Below the pieces are notes generated by a model, which was not told the origin of the DNA, did no database searches, and saw only the letters and a list, made by a program, of their open reading frames with translations. A stretch of 64,000 nucleotides of DNA, taken from positions 1,674,001 through 1,738,000 of the forward strand of contig NZ_VFPU01000001.1 in the NCBI RefSeq assembly GCF_006716885.1, in the 5' to 3' direction. This DNA is from Ornithinimicrobium humiphilum. GTDB taxonomy: Bacteria > Actinomycetota > Actinomycetes > Actinomycetales > Dermatophilaceae. Every line of letters starts with the position of its first letter. Position 1 is the stretch's first letter. Positions 41,809 through 50,938 of this stretch are shown one piece after another. Made by a program: the position numbers and the translations under genes.

Positions 41809-42330
41809 TCACGTGGCGGCGACCGCCAGCCGGCGCGGCACCTCGGCCAGCGCGAGCCGCGCCCAGGTGCGGACCTCCTCGGTCACCGGGCGCTCGAGCA
41901 GCCCCGCCTCGTCGACCCACTCCATACCCTCGTCGCCGAGGGGGCGGGGGAGAGGTGCCTCGGGGGCGACGCCGTCGGGCACGGCGAAGTAGATGAGGTC
42001 GATGTGCTGGTGGCCGGGGGAGATGTCCTCGACCTGGATGCCCTCGGGGCGCAGCAGCTGGCGGGGCGCGCCGGGAGCGAGGTGGTCGATGCCGGGAGAT
42101 CCCACCAGGCTCACGGGCAGCCCGGTCTCCTCGAGCGTCTCGCGCCGGGCCGCGTCGTCGGGCAGCTCGTGCGGCTCGATGTGCCCGCCCGGCGGGAGCC
42201 ACAGCCCGAGCTTGCGGTGCGGGTGCAGCAGCACGTGACCATCGTGCACGACGAAGGTCGCGACCGTGAAGTGCTTGACGATCCCGTCCGGCGGCTCCCG
42301 GTCCTCGACGTGTCCCACGCGGGCGACCAT
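41809..42330 (-). CDS. Nudix hydrolase
   Basis: 173 residues from ATG 42328-42330. The Nudix box is [24 protein letters not shown] (G-x5-E-x5-[UA]-x-R-E-x2-E-E-x-G pattern, read as two halves), with the Arg-Glu-x-x-Glu-Glu metal site intact. [24 protein letters not shown] precedes it. The substrate is unknown. It is divergent from thrS, sharing a 106-bp intergenic region with the thrS leader. Confidence 0.9.
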   Translation of the reverse strand: MVARVGHVEDREPPDGIVKHFTVATFVVHDGHVLLHPHRKLGLWLPPGGHIEPHELPDDAARRETLEETGLPVSLVGSPGIDHLAPGAPRQLLRPEGIQVEDISPGHQHIDLIYFAVPDGVAPEAPLPRPLGDEGMEWVDEAGLLERPVTEEVRTWARLALAEVPRRLAVAAT

Positions 42331-42436
42331 AACCCTGCAGGTCCGCAGCACTGTGGGCGGTAGTGTTGGAAAACGCGGCCCGACCGGACCGCGAGCCGCA
42401 AGCAGGCCCACCCGAGCACCCCCGAGGAGCGCACCC

Positions 42437-44428
42437 GTGCCCAGCCAGATCACCGTCCACGTCGCAGGCAGCGAGCGAACGGTGGAGCAGGGCACCACCG
42501 CCGGCGACCTCTTCGCCGACGACCGCGAGGTCGTCGTCGCCCGGATCGGCGGCGAGCTGCGCGACCTGACCCACGTCCTCGAGGACGGCGACGTCGTCGA
42601 GCCGGTGCTGGTCACCGAGGAGGACGGCCTGGCCGTGCTGCGCCACTCCTGCGCCCACGTCCTCGCCCAGGCCGTCCAGGACGCCTTCCCCGACGCCAAG
42701 CTCGGCATCGGCCCGCCGGTCCGTGACGGCTTCTACTACGACTTCGACGTCGACGAGCCGTTCACGCCCGACGACCTCAAGCGCCTCGAGAAGTCGATGC
42801 AGCGCATCATCAACTCCGGACAGACCTTCGCCCGCCGCGAGGTCAGCGACGACGAGGCGCGCGCCGAGCTCGCCTCCGAGCCCTACAAGCTCGAGCTCAT
42901 CGGGCTGAAAGGCCGGCCCTCGGACACGATGCCTGAGATCGAGGGCGCCGCGGTGGAGGTCGGCGGCGCCCAGCTGACGATCTACGACAACGTCGACCGC
43001 AAGGGCGAGGTCGTCTGGGGCGACCTGTGCCGCGGCCCCCACGTGCCGACGACCAAGCTCATCGGCAACGGCTTCAAGCTCATACGCACCGCCGCCGCCT
43101 ACTGGCGCGGCTCGGAGAAGAACCCCCAGCTGCAGCGCATCTACGGCACCGCCTGGCCGACCAAGGAGGACCTCAAGGGCTACCTCGACCGGCTCGCCGA
43201 GGCCGAGCGCCGCGACCACCGCAAGCTCGGCGCCGAGATGGACCTCTTCTCCTTCCCCGAGGAGGTCGGCCCCGGCCTGCCCGTCTTCCACCCCAAGGGC
43301 GCCATCCTGCGGCGCACCATGGAGGACTACGTCTGGCAGCGCCACGTCGACTCGGGCTTCTCCTACGTCACGACCCCGCACCTGTCCAAGGAGGGGCTCT
43401 TCCACACCTCCGGGCACCTGCCCTACTACGCCGACGGCATGATGCCCGAGCTCGACGACGACGGGCAGGCCTACCGCATCAAGGCGATGAACTGCCCGAT
43501 GCACAACCTCATCTACCGCTCCCAGCAGCGCTCCTACCGCGAGCTGCCGCTGCGCTACTTCGAGTTCGGCACCGTCTACCGCAACGAGAAGTCCGGCGTG
43601 CTCCAGGGCCTGACCCGGGTGCGCATGATCACCCAGGACGACAGCCACTCCTACGTGACCAAGGAGCAGGCGCCCGGCGAGATCCGCCACCTGCTCGACT
43701 TCGTCCTGGGCCTGCTGCGCGACTTCGGCCTCGACGACTACTACCTCGAGCTGTCCACGCGCGACGAGACCGGTGACAAGAAGGACAAGTTCATCGGCTC
43801 CGACGAGCAGTGGGCCGAGGCGACCGCGGTCCTCGAGGAGGTCGCCCGCGAGTCCGGCCTCGAGCTGGTCGCCGACCCGGGCGGCGCCGCCTACTACGGC
43901 CCCAAGATCTCGGTGCAGGCGCGCGACGCGATCGGCCGCACCTGGCAGATGTCGACGATCCAGTACGACTTCAACCAGCCCGAGCGCTTCGGGCTGGAGT
44001 ACTCCGCCGCCGACGGCACCCGCCAGCAGCCGGTGATGATCCACTCGGCCAAGTTCGGCTCGATCGAGCGCTTCATCGGCGTCCTCACCGAGCACTACGC
44101 CGGCATGTTCCCGCCGTGGCTGGCGCCGGTCCAGGTGCTCGGCGTGCCGGTGGCCGAGGACTTCGACGACTACCTCAAGGAGGTCGCCGAGCAGCTGCGG
44201 GCGGCCGGGATCCGCGTCGAGCTGGACCTGTCGGACGACCGCTTCCCCAAGAAGATCCGCAACGCCAGCAAGAGCAAGGTGCCGTTCATCCTCATCGCCG
44301 GCGGCGAGGACCGCGACGCCGGCGCGGTCTCCTTCCGCTACCGCGACGGCTCGCAGAAGAACGGCGTGCCCGTGGCGGAGGCGGTGGCCGAGATCGTCCA
44401 GGCCGTCCGCGACCGGGTGCAGGTCTGA
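42437..44428 (+). CDS. thrS: threonyl-tRNA synthetase
   Basis: 663 residues from GTG 42437. Domain order: TGS (1-65), editing domain with HSCAHVLAQ (HxxxH) and GFYYDFDVD, class II catalytic core with motif 2 [22 protein letters not shown] and zinc/tRNA contact MNCPMH, motif 3 near GSIERFIGV, and an anticodon-binding C-terminus. It charges tRNA-Thr. It starts the conserved block shared with mycobacteria. About 75 bases of leader follow a TAGTGT -10-like element; I see no clear T-box. Confidence 0.97.
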   Translation: MPSQITVHVAGSERTVEQGTTAGDLFADDREVVVARIGGELRDLTHVLEDGDVVEPVLVTEEDGLAVLRHSCAHVLAQAVQDAFPDAKLGIGPPVRDGFYYDFDVDEPFTPDDLKRLEKSMQRIINSGQTFARREVSDDEARAELASEPYKLELIGLKGRPSDTMPEIEGAAVEVGGAQLTIYDNVDRKGEVVWGDLCRGPHVPTTKLIGNGFKLIRTAAAYWRGSEKNPQLQRIYGTAWPTKEDLKGYLDRLAEAERRDHRKLGAEMDLFSFPEEVGPGLPVFHPKGAILRRTMEDYVWQRHVDSGFSYVTTPHLSKEGLFHTSGHLPYYADGMMPELDDDGQAYRIKAMNCPMHNLIYRSQQRSYRELPLRYFEFGTVYRNEKSGVLQGLTRVRMITQDDSHSYVTKEQAPGEIRHLLDFVLGLLRDFGLDDYYLELSTRDETGDKKDKFIGSDEQWAEATAVLEEVARESGLELVADPGGAAYYGPKISVQARDAIGRTWQMSTIQYDFNQPERFGLEYSAADGTRQQPVMIHSAKFGSIERFIGVLTEHYAGMFPPWLAPVQVLGVPVAEDFDDYLKEVAEQLRAAGIRVELDLSDDRFPKKIRNASKSKVPFILIAGGEDRDAGAVSFRYRDGSQKNGVPVAEAVAEIVQAVRDRVQV

Positions 44429-44435
44429 TCCGGCC

Positions 44436-44921
44436 GTGGCGTCGCTGGGGGAGGAGAGCGCCCGGGTCCGGGTGCGCCGCCTGACCGAGGACGAGTCCTT
44501 CCTCCTCGGTGCCCTGCACCTGCAGGCCCTGCGACGCCGCGGCGTCGACCCCTCGTCCGGGCGCAGCACCGGCAGCCACGTCACGGCCCTGGCCGCGGCG
44601 TGGCAACTGCGCAGCGCCGACCTGCCCGCCTGGGTCGCCGAGTGCGACGAGCAGCACGTCGGTATGGCGGTGTGCCGGCTCCCCGTGCTCCCCCACGTCG
44701 GGCGCGGCCTGCCCGAGCTGATCGCCCTGGAGCCCCTGGGCGCGCCGGGACCCGAGCCCGTCGCCCTCGCGCTGGTGCGCGCTGTCGTGACGTGGTTCGG
44801 CCGCGAGGGCTATCCCAGCGTCGACGTCTCGCCCGAGGTGGCGCTGCCGGGCGCCGTGCTCGACGCCGCTCGGGCGGACGTGCTGGGGCGCACGATAGTC
44901 AGCCTGCCGACGCGTCCCTGA
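44436..44921 (+). CDS. GNAT-like hypothetical protein
   Basis: 161 residues from GTG 44436, seven bases after thrS, so probably co-transcribed. VRVRRLTEDESFLLGALHLQALRRRG and AWVAECDEQHVGMAVCRLP resemble the first strands of a GNAT fold. VALALVRAVVTWFGREGYPSVDVSPEV could be the late helix, but the acetyl-CoA loop R/Q-x-x-G-x-G is not visible. An inactive or divergent acetyltransferase is the best guess. Confidence 0.65.
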   Translation: MASLGEESARVRVRRLTEDESFLLGALHLQALRRRGVDPSSGRSTGSHVTALAAAWQLRSADLPAWVAECDEQHVGMAVCRLPVLPHVGRGLPELIALEPLGAPGPEPVALALVRAVVTWFGREGYPSVDVSPEVALPGAVLDAARADVLGRTIVSLPTRP

Positions 44922-44984
44922 CGGACCGGACCGGCTGGCGGGCCGCGAGGTCGCCGGGGACCTGCTGTTCGGACGGGTCCTGCG

Positions 44985-45755
44985 TCAGTCGACCCTGGTC
45001 AGAACGATCGGGTCGCCCGAGGTGATCGCCACGGTGTGCTCGACGTGGCAGGTGCGGGCGCCGGTGGCGCTGCGCAGCGTCCAGCCGTCGTCGTCGACGA
45101 CGAGCTCGTCGGTGTCGGCCATGACCCACGGCTCGATGGCCAGCAGCATCCCGGGGCGCAGCACCGTGCCCTTGCCGGGGCGGCCGTCGTTGGCGATGTG
45201 GGGGTCCTGGTGCATCGTCGAGCCGACCCCGTGCCCGCCGAACTGGGTGTTGACCCGGAAGCCGGCGCGCTTGAGCGTCTTGCCGATGGCGTGGGAGAGG
45301 TCGCCGACGCGGTTGCCGGCCCGGGCGCGCGAGATCGCGGCGGCCAGGGCCTTCTCCGAGGCGTCGATCATCCGCTGCTCGTCCGGCGTCGCCGGTTGAC
45401 CGACGCTGAAGGTGATCGCCGCGTCCGCGACCCACCCGTCGATCGACACGGCGAAGTCGAGCGTGAGCAGGTCGCCGGCCCGCAGCGCGTAGTCGTGGGG
45501 CAGCCCGTGCAGCACGGCGTCGTTGACCGAGGTGCAGATGACGTGCCCGAACGGCCCGCTGCCGAAGGACGGCGCGTAGTCCACGTAGCAGGACACCGCC
45601 CCCACGTCCTCGATGCGCTGCGCCGCCCACTCGTCGATCTCCAGCAGGTTGGTGCCCACGCGGGTGCGCTCCCGCAGGTGGCGGAGGGTCTCGCCGACGA
45701 ACCGTCCGGCGGGCCGGGCCGCCTCGACCTCGGAGGGGCTGAGGATCTCGATCAT
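44985..45755 (-). CDS. map: methionine aminopeptidase, type I
   Basis: 256 residues. It removes the initiator Met from nascent proteins. Metal ligands are all visible: TLDFAVSIDGWVADAAITF (two Asp), GHGVGSTMHQDPHI (His), LLAIEPWV (Glu) and VEHTVAIT (Glu). It lacks the N-terminal SH3-binding extension of type 1c, so it is the short 1a form. It is convergent with the thrS operon tail. Confidence 0.96.
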   Translation of the reverse strand: MIEILSPSEVEAARPAGRFVGETLRHLRERTRVGTNLLEIDEWAAQRIEDVGAVSCYVDYAPSFGSGPFGHVICTSVNDAVLHGLPHDYALRAGDLLTLDFAVSIDGWVADAAITFSVGQPATPDEQRMIDASEKALAAAISRARAGNRVGDLSHAIGKTLKRAGFRVNTQFGGHGVGSTMHQDPHIANDGRPGKGTVLRPGMLLAIEPWVMADTDELVVDDDGWTLRSATGARTCHVEHTVAITSGDPIVLTRVD

Positions 45756-45811
45756 GGGTCCAGCCTTTCACCCCGGAGCCCCTGCGGGGGACCCCGGGTG
45801 GGGCGGTCGGC

Positions 45812-46621
45812 TCAGCGGGAGGCCCTCCGGGGCCACAGGTATGCCGTGGCCGCGGCGGTCGCGAGGACGATCCCCGCGCACCAGGCCACCGCGAGGAACG
45901 CGTCCCCGCCGGGGGCACCCCCGCCCAGCAGCGCCCGGACCGCCTCCACGACAGGGGTGAGGGGCTGGTGGGCGGCGATGCCCTGGAGCCAGCCCGGCAT
46001 CGTCTCCACGGGCACGAAGGCGCTGGAGACGTAGGGCAGGAACAGCAGTCCGAAGCCGTAGCCGGTGACGGCCTCGGGGGAGCGCGCGAGCAGGCCCAGG
46101 AGCGCGAAGACGGACGTGATCGCCAGGATGTAGAGGGCGATCAGGCCCACGGCCGCCGCCCAGGCGACCGGTCCCGCTGCCGGGCGGTGGCCCAGCCCGA
46201 CTGCCACGAGGAGCACGACCGCGGTGGCCACGAGGTTGCGCGCCAGGCTGGCGACGGTGTGGCCGACGAGCACGGTGGCGCCGGGGACGGGCATGGTCCG
46301 GAGCCGGTCGATCGTGCCGGAGGTCAGGTCGTTGCTGACGGCCACGCCGGTGAAGGAGGCGCCGAAGCCGGCGCAGGTCAGCACGATCCCGGGCACGACG
46401 TAGTCGAGGTAGGTCCCGTCCGGCGCGATCGCGCCACCGAGGACGAAGGTGAAGACCAGCATGAGGAGCACCGGCAGGACGACGGCCATGAGCAGCGCCT
46501 CGACGTCCCGGACGCTGTGCCGCACGGCGCGCCCGACGAAGACGCGCGATGCGGTGACGACCCCCGTGCCGGTGGCGGGAGCGGGGGAGCCCGCGGGCGT
46601 GAGGGAGTGGTGCGTGGCCAT
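45812..46621 (-). CDS. ABC-2 type permease (DrrB-like)
   Basis: 269 residues with six membrane helices and the ABC-2 signature (FTGVAVSNDLTSGTIDRLRTMPV, then VTGYGFGLLFLPYVSSAFVPVETMPGWLQ). DrrB-like permeases export drugs or lipids. Its ATG shares the A of the ATPase stop (TGATG), so translation is coupled. The word GGTATGCCGTG (45838) falls in its last codons as Thr-Ala-Tyr-Leu. Confidence 0.92.
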   Translation of the reverse strand: MATHHSLTPAGSPAPATGTGVVTASRVFVGRAVRHSVRDVEALLMAVVLPVLLMLVFTFVLGGAIAPDGTYLDYVVPGIVLTCAGFGASFTGVAVSNDLTSGTIDRLRTMPVPGATVLVGHTVASLARNLVATAVVLLVAVGLGHRPAAGPVAWAAAVGLIALYILAITSVFALLGLLARSPEAVTGYGFGLLFLPYVSSAFVPVETMPGWLQGIAAHQPLTPVVEAVRALLGGGAPGGDAFLAVAWCAGIVLATAAATAYLWPRRASR

Positions 46622-47517
46622 CAGGCGGCCTCCTCCTGCTCGGCGTGGTGCCCGGTGAGCCGCAGGAAGGCGTCGTCGAGCGTGGGGGTGCGCAGCTCCA
46701 CGTGGAGGTCCGGGTGCCGGGCGGCCAACTCCGCCGCGACCCGGGCGACGTCCGCCGAGGAGCCGTCGGTGGAGCGTTCCTCGACCACCGCGCCCGCGTC
46801 GTCGAACACGGCCAGGACGCTGCCTCCCACGAGCTCCTTAAGGTCCGCGGGCGTGCCGTCCGCGACGACGCGGCCGCCGTCGAGCACGCAGACCCGGTCG
46901 GCCAGGCGGTCGGCCTCCTCGAGGTACTGGGTGGTGAGCACCACGGTCGTGCCCGCCGCCGCGAGGGCCTCGACCTGCGCCCACAGCGCGAGACGGCTGC
47001 GCGTGTCCAGGCCCGTCGTGGGCTCGTCGAGGACGAGGACCTCCGGCGGCCAGATCAGGCTGACCGCCAGGTCGAGCCGCCGTCGCATCCCGCCGGACCA
47101 GGTGCGCACGGGTCGCCGTGCCGCGTCTGTGAGGTCGAAGCGGGCCAGCAGCTCCTCGGCCCGCGTCCGCGCTCGGCGGGTGGGCAGGCCGAGCAGCCGG
47201 CCCATCATGACCAGGTTCTCGGTGCCGGTGAGGACTGCGTCCACGGCGGCGAACTGTCCCGTGACGCTGATCCGCCTGCGGATCTCGGGCCCCTCGGTCC
47301 TGGGGTCCAGGCCCAGCACCCGGACCTCACCGGCGTCGTGGGGGCGGAGGGTGGTGAGGATGCCCACGAGAGTGGTCTTCCCGGCGCCGTTGGGGCCGAG
47401 CAGGGCGTGCACGCCCGCCCCGATGGTGAGGTCGACGCCCCGCAGGACCTGTGTCGTGCCGTAGGCCTGGGTGACCCCCCGCAGCTCGATCACCGCTCTG
47501 TCTTGTGTGTACGTCAT
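46621..47517 (-). CDS. ABC transporter ATPase (DrrA-like)
   Basis: 298 residues from ATG 47515-47517. Walker A GPNGAGKTT, signature TWSGGMRRRLDLAVSLI, Walker B VLVLDEPTTGLD, and the DrrA-type C-terminal extension (TPADLKELVGGSVLAVF...ELRTPTLDDAFLRLTG). It energises the following permease. The start codon lies inside the TetR operator palindrome, so repression probably acts directly on initiation. The transcript is likely very short-leadered. Confidence 0.94.
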   Translation of the reverse strand: MTYTQDRAVIELRGVTQAYGTTQVLRGVDLTIGAGVHALLGPNGAGKTTLVGILTTLRPHDAGEVRVLGLDPRTEGPEIRRRISVTGQFAAVDAVLTGTENLVMMGRLLGLPTRRARTRAEELLARFDLTDAARRPVRTWSGGMRRRLDLAVSLIWPPEVLVLDEPTTGLDTRSRLALWAQVEALAAAGTTVVLTTQYLEEADRLADRVCVLDGGRVVADGTPADLKELVGGSVLAVFDDAGAVVEERSTDGSSADVARVAAELAARHPDLHVELRTPTLDDAFLRLTGHHAEQEEAA

Positions 47518-47534
47518 ACACTGAGTATGACGTA
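47510..47534. promoter_or_regulatory. TetR operator, 25-bp palindrome
   Basis: TACGTCATAC and GTATGACGTA form a perfect 10-bp inverted repeat around ACTGA. It overlaps the ATPase start codon and lies about 85 bp before the divergent TetR gene, so one site can control both. Confidence 0.8.
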
Positions 47535-47617
47535 AACAGTGTCCCGCGTACACCCCCGGACGGGAACGGCATACAGTCGCACGCGAACGATGCAGAGCGA
47601 GACCACGCGGAGGTGCC

Positions 47618-48409
47618 ATGGGCGAGGACGACGGGGCGCTGCCCAGGCCGGTCGCGCTGGCCTGGGGTCTGCTGCCCGAGCCGACGCGCGGACCTGCCCG
47701 CGGGGTGAGCCTGGACCAGGTGGTGCGGACCGCCGTGGGTCTCGCGGACGCCGAGGGGATCGGCGCGGTGACGATGTCGCGGCTGGCCCGGGAGCTGGGC
47801 TTCAGCACGATGGCGCTCTACCGCTACGTCGAGAGCAAGGAGGAGCTTCTCCTCCTCATGCTCGACGCCGCGACCACGCTGCCCGAGGGCCCCGCGGACG
47901 ACGGCCCGGGGTGGCGCGAGGCGCTCGGGCGCTGGGTCGAGAGCCTGCGCGAGGTCTACCGCGCCCACCCGTGGGCGCTGGAGGTGCCCCGGGGTCCGGT
48001 GTCGGTCCTCATGCCCAGCTCGGTCGGGGTCGCCGATCGCGGCCTGCAGGCGCTGACGGGACTGCGTCTGGAGGACCAGGAACGGGTGGCGGTCATCCTC
48101 ACCCTGAGCGCCTACGTGAGCTCCTTCGCCGGCCTCGAGCGCGACCTCGCGGGGCAGGCGACGCTGCAGCTCGGGCCCGACGCCATGGCGCAGCTGGGGC
48201 AGGTCATCACCCCTGAGCGGTGGCCGGCGCTGGCCCCCATCCTCCTCACGGGCGGCTACGCCGGCGGCGACCGGTCGGCGGTGCCGCCGGAGGGGGAGGC
48301 GGACAACGACGTCGAGTACGAGTTCCGCTGGGGACTGGAGCGGATCCTGGACGGGATCGAGCAGCTCCACGGCAGACGGGCCCGGTCCGCCGGCGAGGAC
48401 GCCGGCTGA
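47618..48409 (+). CDS. TetR-family repressor of the adjacent DrrAB-like exporter
   Basis: 263 residues. The helix-turn-helix is GIGAVTMSRLARELGFSTMALYRYVESKEELLLLMLDAA, at about residues 45-85. The C-terminal domain (TetR_C_1-like, with VYRAHPWALEVPRGPVSVLMPSS and ALTGLRLEDQERVAVILTLSAYVSSF) matches the drug-efflux subgroup. Divergent from the ATPase, with the palindrome between, it most likely represses the exporter until a ligand binds. Confidence 0.93.
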   Translation: MGEDDGALPRPVALAWGLLPEPTRGPARGVSLDQVVRTAVGLADAEGIGAVTMSRLARELGFSTMALYRYVESKEELLLLMLDAATTLPEGPADDGPGWREALGRWVESLREVYRAHPWALEVPRGPVSVLMPSSVGVADRGLQALTGLRLEDQERVAVILTLSAYVSSFAGLERDLAGQATLQLGPDAMAQLGQVITPERWPALAPILLTGGYAGGDRSAVPPEGEADNDVEYEFRWGLERILDGIEQLHGRRARSAGEDAG

Positions 48410-48427
48410 CCGGACCGAGGCGGCGGC

Positions 48428-48919
48428 TCAGGCGCCGTGAGGCTCCAGCGCGAAGACCGGGATCTGGCGCTCGGTCTTCTCCTGGTAGTCGGCGTAGGAC
48501 GGGAAGGCCGCGACGGCCCGCTCCCACCAGGCGTCGCGCTCGGGGCCGTCCTCGAGGAGGCGGCTGCGGCGCAGGTGCTGCTGGATGCCGTCCTGGACGA
48601 GCACGTCACCGCCGGCGCGCAGGTTGTAGAACCAAGCCGGGTGCTCCGGGGCGCCGCCCTTGCTGGCGACGGCAAGGTAGGTGCCCTCGTGCTCCACCCG
48701 CATGAGCGGCACCCGGCGCAGCAGACCGGAGCGGGCGCCGCGCATCGTCACGACGACGATCGGACGGCCTTGGATCGAGGCGGCGCGGGTGTCACCGGCG
48801 GAGTCGATGGCCGTGAGCTGCTCGGCGACCCACCCGCTGCGCTCGGGCAGGTAGTCGTCGGGCGAGGTGGAACCGAGGTCGGAAGCGGGACGGCCGGCGT
48901 CCTGGGAGGTCTGCGACAT
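48428..48919 (-). CDS. F420-dependent nitroreductase-family protein (DDN-like)
   Basis: 163 residues from ATG 48917-48919. GRPIVVVTMRGARSGLLRRVPLMRVEHEGTYLAVASKGGAPEHPAWFYNL (in consecutive strands) is the deazaflavin-dependent nitroreductase fold of the DDN family, which uses F420H2 to reduce quinones or nitro drugs. The C-terminus PSYADYQEKTERQIPVFAL is also typical. Its presence implies that the organism makes F420. Compare the array member at 21779. Confidence 0.92.
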   Translation of the reverse strand: MSQTSQDAGRPASDLGSTSPDDYLPERSGWVAEQLTAIDSAGDTRAASIQGRPIVVVTMRGARSGLLRRVPLMRVEHEGTYLAVASKGGAPEHPAWFYNLRAGGDVLVQDGIQQHLRRSRLLEDGPERDAWWERAVAAFPSYADYQEKTERQIPVFALEPHGA

Positions 48920-48972
48920 GCACGGTGCAACCGCGCCGGGGGCGTCGCTCTTCCCGCGCGGGGGCACCACCG

Positions 48973-48978
48973 TAGGAT
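48973..48978 (+). promoter_or_regulatory. -10 element, leaderless HIT-pgsA-pim operon
   Basis: TAGGAT ends seven bases before the A of ATG 48986, which fits leaderless transcription. No Shine-Dalgarno is visible. Confidence 0.45.
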
Positions 48979-48985
48979 TCCCCGC

Positions 48986-49540
48986 ATGAGCGACGGATCC
49001 GAGACGGCGCCCGAGGCCCGTGGACTGCCCGGTGCCGCCGACGGTTTCGAGCGGCTCTGGACCCCGCACCGGATGGTCTACGTCAAGGGCGAGCGCCCCA
49101 GCGAGGAGCAGGGCGACGGCTGCCCGTTCTGCGCCGCCCCCGGCACCCCCGACGAGGAGTCGTTGATCGTCCACCGCGGCGAGCTCTGCTACGTCGTCCT
49201 CAACCTCTTCCCCTACAACCCGGGGCACCTGCTCGTCTGCCCCTACCGCCACGTCCCGCTCTACGTCGACCTCACCGACGAGGAGACCGAGGAGTTCACC
49301 GCGCTGACCAAGCAGGCCATCCGCGCCATCGAGGCCGCCAGCAGCCCCGCGGGCTACAACCTCGGCATGAACCAGGGCGAGGCCGCCGGGGCCGGGGTGG
49401 CCGCCCACCTGCACCAGCACGTCGTCCCGCGCTGGCAGGGCGACGCCAACTTCCTGCCGATCGTGGGGCAGACCAAGGCCCTCCCGCAGCTGCTCGACGA
49501 CACCCGCCGCGCGCTGGTCGCCGCGTGGCCCCAGGGCTGA
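48986..49540 (+). CDS. HIT-domain AP4A phosphorylase/hydrolase
   Basis: 184 residues. CPFCAAPGTPDEESLIVHRG, NLFPYNPGHLLVCPYRHV and the triad HLHQHVVPRW match the mycobacterial HIT protein (Rv2613c type), an AP4A phosphorylase in characterised relatives. It is the first gene of the phosphatidylinositol-mannoside block, eight bases before pgsA, the same order as in mycobacteria. Confidence 0.9.
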   Translation: MSDGSETAPEARGLPGAADGFERLWTPHRMVYVKGERPSEEQGDGCPFCAAPGTPDEESLIVHRGELCYVVLNLFPYNPGHLLVCPYRHVPLYVDLTDEETEEFTALTKQAIRAIEAASSPAGYNLGMNQGEAAGAGVAAHLHQHVVPRWQGDANFLPIVGQTKALPQLLDDTRRALVAAWPQG

Positions 49541-49547
49541 CGCGCCG

Positions 49548-50156
49548 ATGCTCAACCGCTACGCACGCGGGACGTTCACGCGCGTCTTCTCGCCCCTGGC
49601 CCGGCTGCTCCTGCGTCTCGGCGTGCACCAGGACGTCGTCAGCGCCGTGGGCACGCTCGGCGTCGTCGTCGGGGCGCTGTGGTTCTACCCCCGCGGCGAG
49701 CTGTGGTGGGGGACGCTCTTCATCACCGCCTTCGTCTTCTCCGACCTCGTCGACGGCACGATGGCCCGCATCTCCGGCCGCTCCAGCCCGTGGGGCGCCT
49801 ACCTCGACTCCACCCTCGACCGGGTGGGCGACGCGGCGATCTTCGGCGGGCTCGTCCTGTGGTTCCTCGGTGACGGCGACCGACCGCTCGACGGCGCCCT
49901 CGCCCTCGGCTGCCTGGCCGGCGGCTTCCTCGTCTCCTACGCCAAGGCCCGGGCCGAGTCCTTCGGGTGGGTCTGCGAGGGCGGTATCGCCGAGCGCGCC
50001 GACCGGCTGGTGGCCGTGCTCGTCGCCACCGGGTTCACCGGTCTCTTCCTGCCCGACTGGGTCCTGACCACGGTGCTCGCCCTCCTGCTGGCCGCCTCGC
50101 TCGTGACGGTCGTGCAACGGATGGCGATGGTGCGGCGCCAGGCCGTCGCGGGGTGA
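49548..50156 (+). CDS. pgsA: phosphatidylinositol phosphate synthase (CDP-alcohol phosphotransferase)
   Basis: 202 residues. The CDP-alcohol motif D-G-x2-A-R-x8-G-x3-D-x3-D is present in SDLVDGTMARISGRSSPWGAYLDSTLDRVGD (read across the repeat of Asp). Six hydrophobic helices. In actinobacteria this gene, placed between the HIT protein and the PIM acyltransferase, makes phosphatidylinositol phosphate from CDP-diacylglycerol and inositol phosphate. The stop overlaps the next start (GTGA). Confidence 0.93.
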   Translation: MLNRYARGTFTRVFSPLARLLLRLGVHQDVVSAVGTLGVVVGALWFYPRGELWWGTLFITAFVFSDLVDGTMARISGRSSPWGAYLDSTLDRVGDAAIFGGLVLWFLGDGDRPLDGALALGCLAGGFLVSYAKARAESFGWVCEGGIAERADRLVAVLVATGFTGLFLPDWVLTTVLALLLAASLVTVVQRMAMVRRQAVAG

Positions 50157-50938
50157 GCCTGCTGGACCTGCACCGCACCTACGGTGCGGTGCACCCCGAC
50201 CTCGGGCCGGTGGCGCACCTCGCGCTGACCGTCTGCGGGGTGGCCCGCTACGCCGGCTACTGGGTCGGCCTCGCCCTCCTGCCGCTGCGCCGCCCCGCCT
50301 CCCTGGACCGCCTGGTCGAAGGCGTCGGCGCCGAGGCCGTCCTGGAGGGTATGCAGCAGGGCCGGGGCCAGGTGCTCGTCCTCCTCCACCAGGGCCACTG
50401 GGAGGTCGCCGGCGCCTGGGCCGGGCGGCGGCTGGGCGGCCTGACGACCGTGGCCGAGGTGCTGCGGTCCCGGCCCCTGATGGCGGCGCTGACGCGGCGG
50501 GCCCGTGCCGCCGCCGGGCTCGAGGTCGTGCCCGTCGACGCCGGGGCCGCCGGTGCGCGGCGCCTCGTGGAGGTGCTGCGCGGCGGAGGGGCGGTCGCGC
50601 TCCTCGCCGACCGGGACCTTGCCGACCGGGGCGTGCGCTCCCGCCGGGTCCCCGTCCACCTCGCCGGGCTGCCGACCACCCTCGCGGCCGGGCCGGCCGA
50701 GCTGGCCCTCGCCACCGGGGCCGACCTGCGGCCGGTCACCGTCGAGACCCTGGGGTGGGGCGCGCCCCGGCACCGCGTGACCTTCGGGGCGGACGTCCCC
50801 GTCGGGCCGGGCTCCCGCGCCGAGAGGGTCGCCTCGATGACCCGGGCCTGCGCCGACGTGCTGGGGGAGTCGGTCCGCCGGTCGACCGCGGACTGGCACC
50901 TGACCGCGCCGCTCGTGCCCGCGGGGAGGGCGTCGTGA
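50153..50938 (+). CDS. PIM acyltransferase (PatA-like lauroyl acyltransferase family)
   Basis: 261 residues from GTG 50153. QVLVLLHQGHWEVAGAWAG is the H-x4-D/E acyltransferase motif (HQGHWE), followed by VPVDAGAAGARRLVEVLRGGGAVALLADRDL and VPVHLAGLPTTLAAGPAELAL, as in HtrB/PatA proteins. By position it should acylate the mannose of PIM1/PIM2. The stop overlaps the pimA start (GTGA), indicating a tightly coupled operon. Confidence 0.9.
   Translation: MSLLDLHRTYGAVHPDLGPVAHLALTVCGVARYAGYWVGLALLPLRRPASLDRLVEGVGAEAVLEGMQQGRGQVLVLLHQGHWEVAGAWAGRRLGGLTTVAEVLRSRPLMAALTRRARAAAGLEVVPVDAGAAGARRLVEVLRGGGAVALLADRDLADRGVRSRRVPVHLAGLPTTLAAGPAELALATGADLRPVTVETLGWGAPRHRVTFGADVPVGPGSRAERVASMTRACADVLGESVRRSTADWHLTAPLVPAGRAS

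Noticed and set aside
42331..42436. T-box or other riboswitch in the thrS leader
   Set aside because: The leader is only about 75 bases after the likely -10, and no specifier stem or T-box sequence is visible.
41786..44584. Very long open frame antisense to thrS and its neighbours
   Set aside because: It is a GC-composition shadow of thrS, with no protein family and codon bias inverted relative to the real gene.
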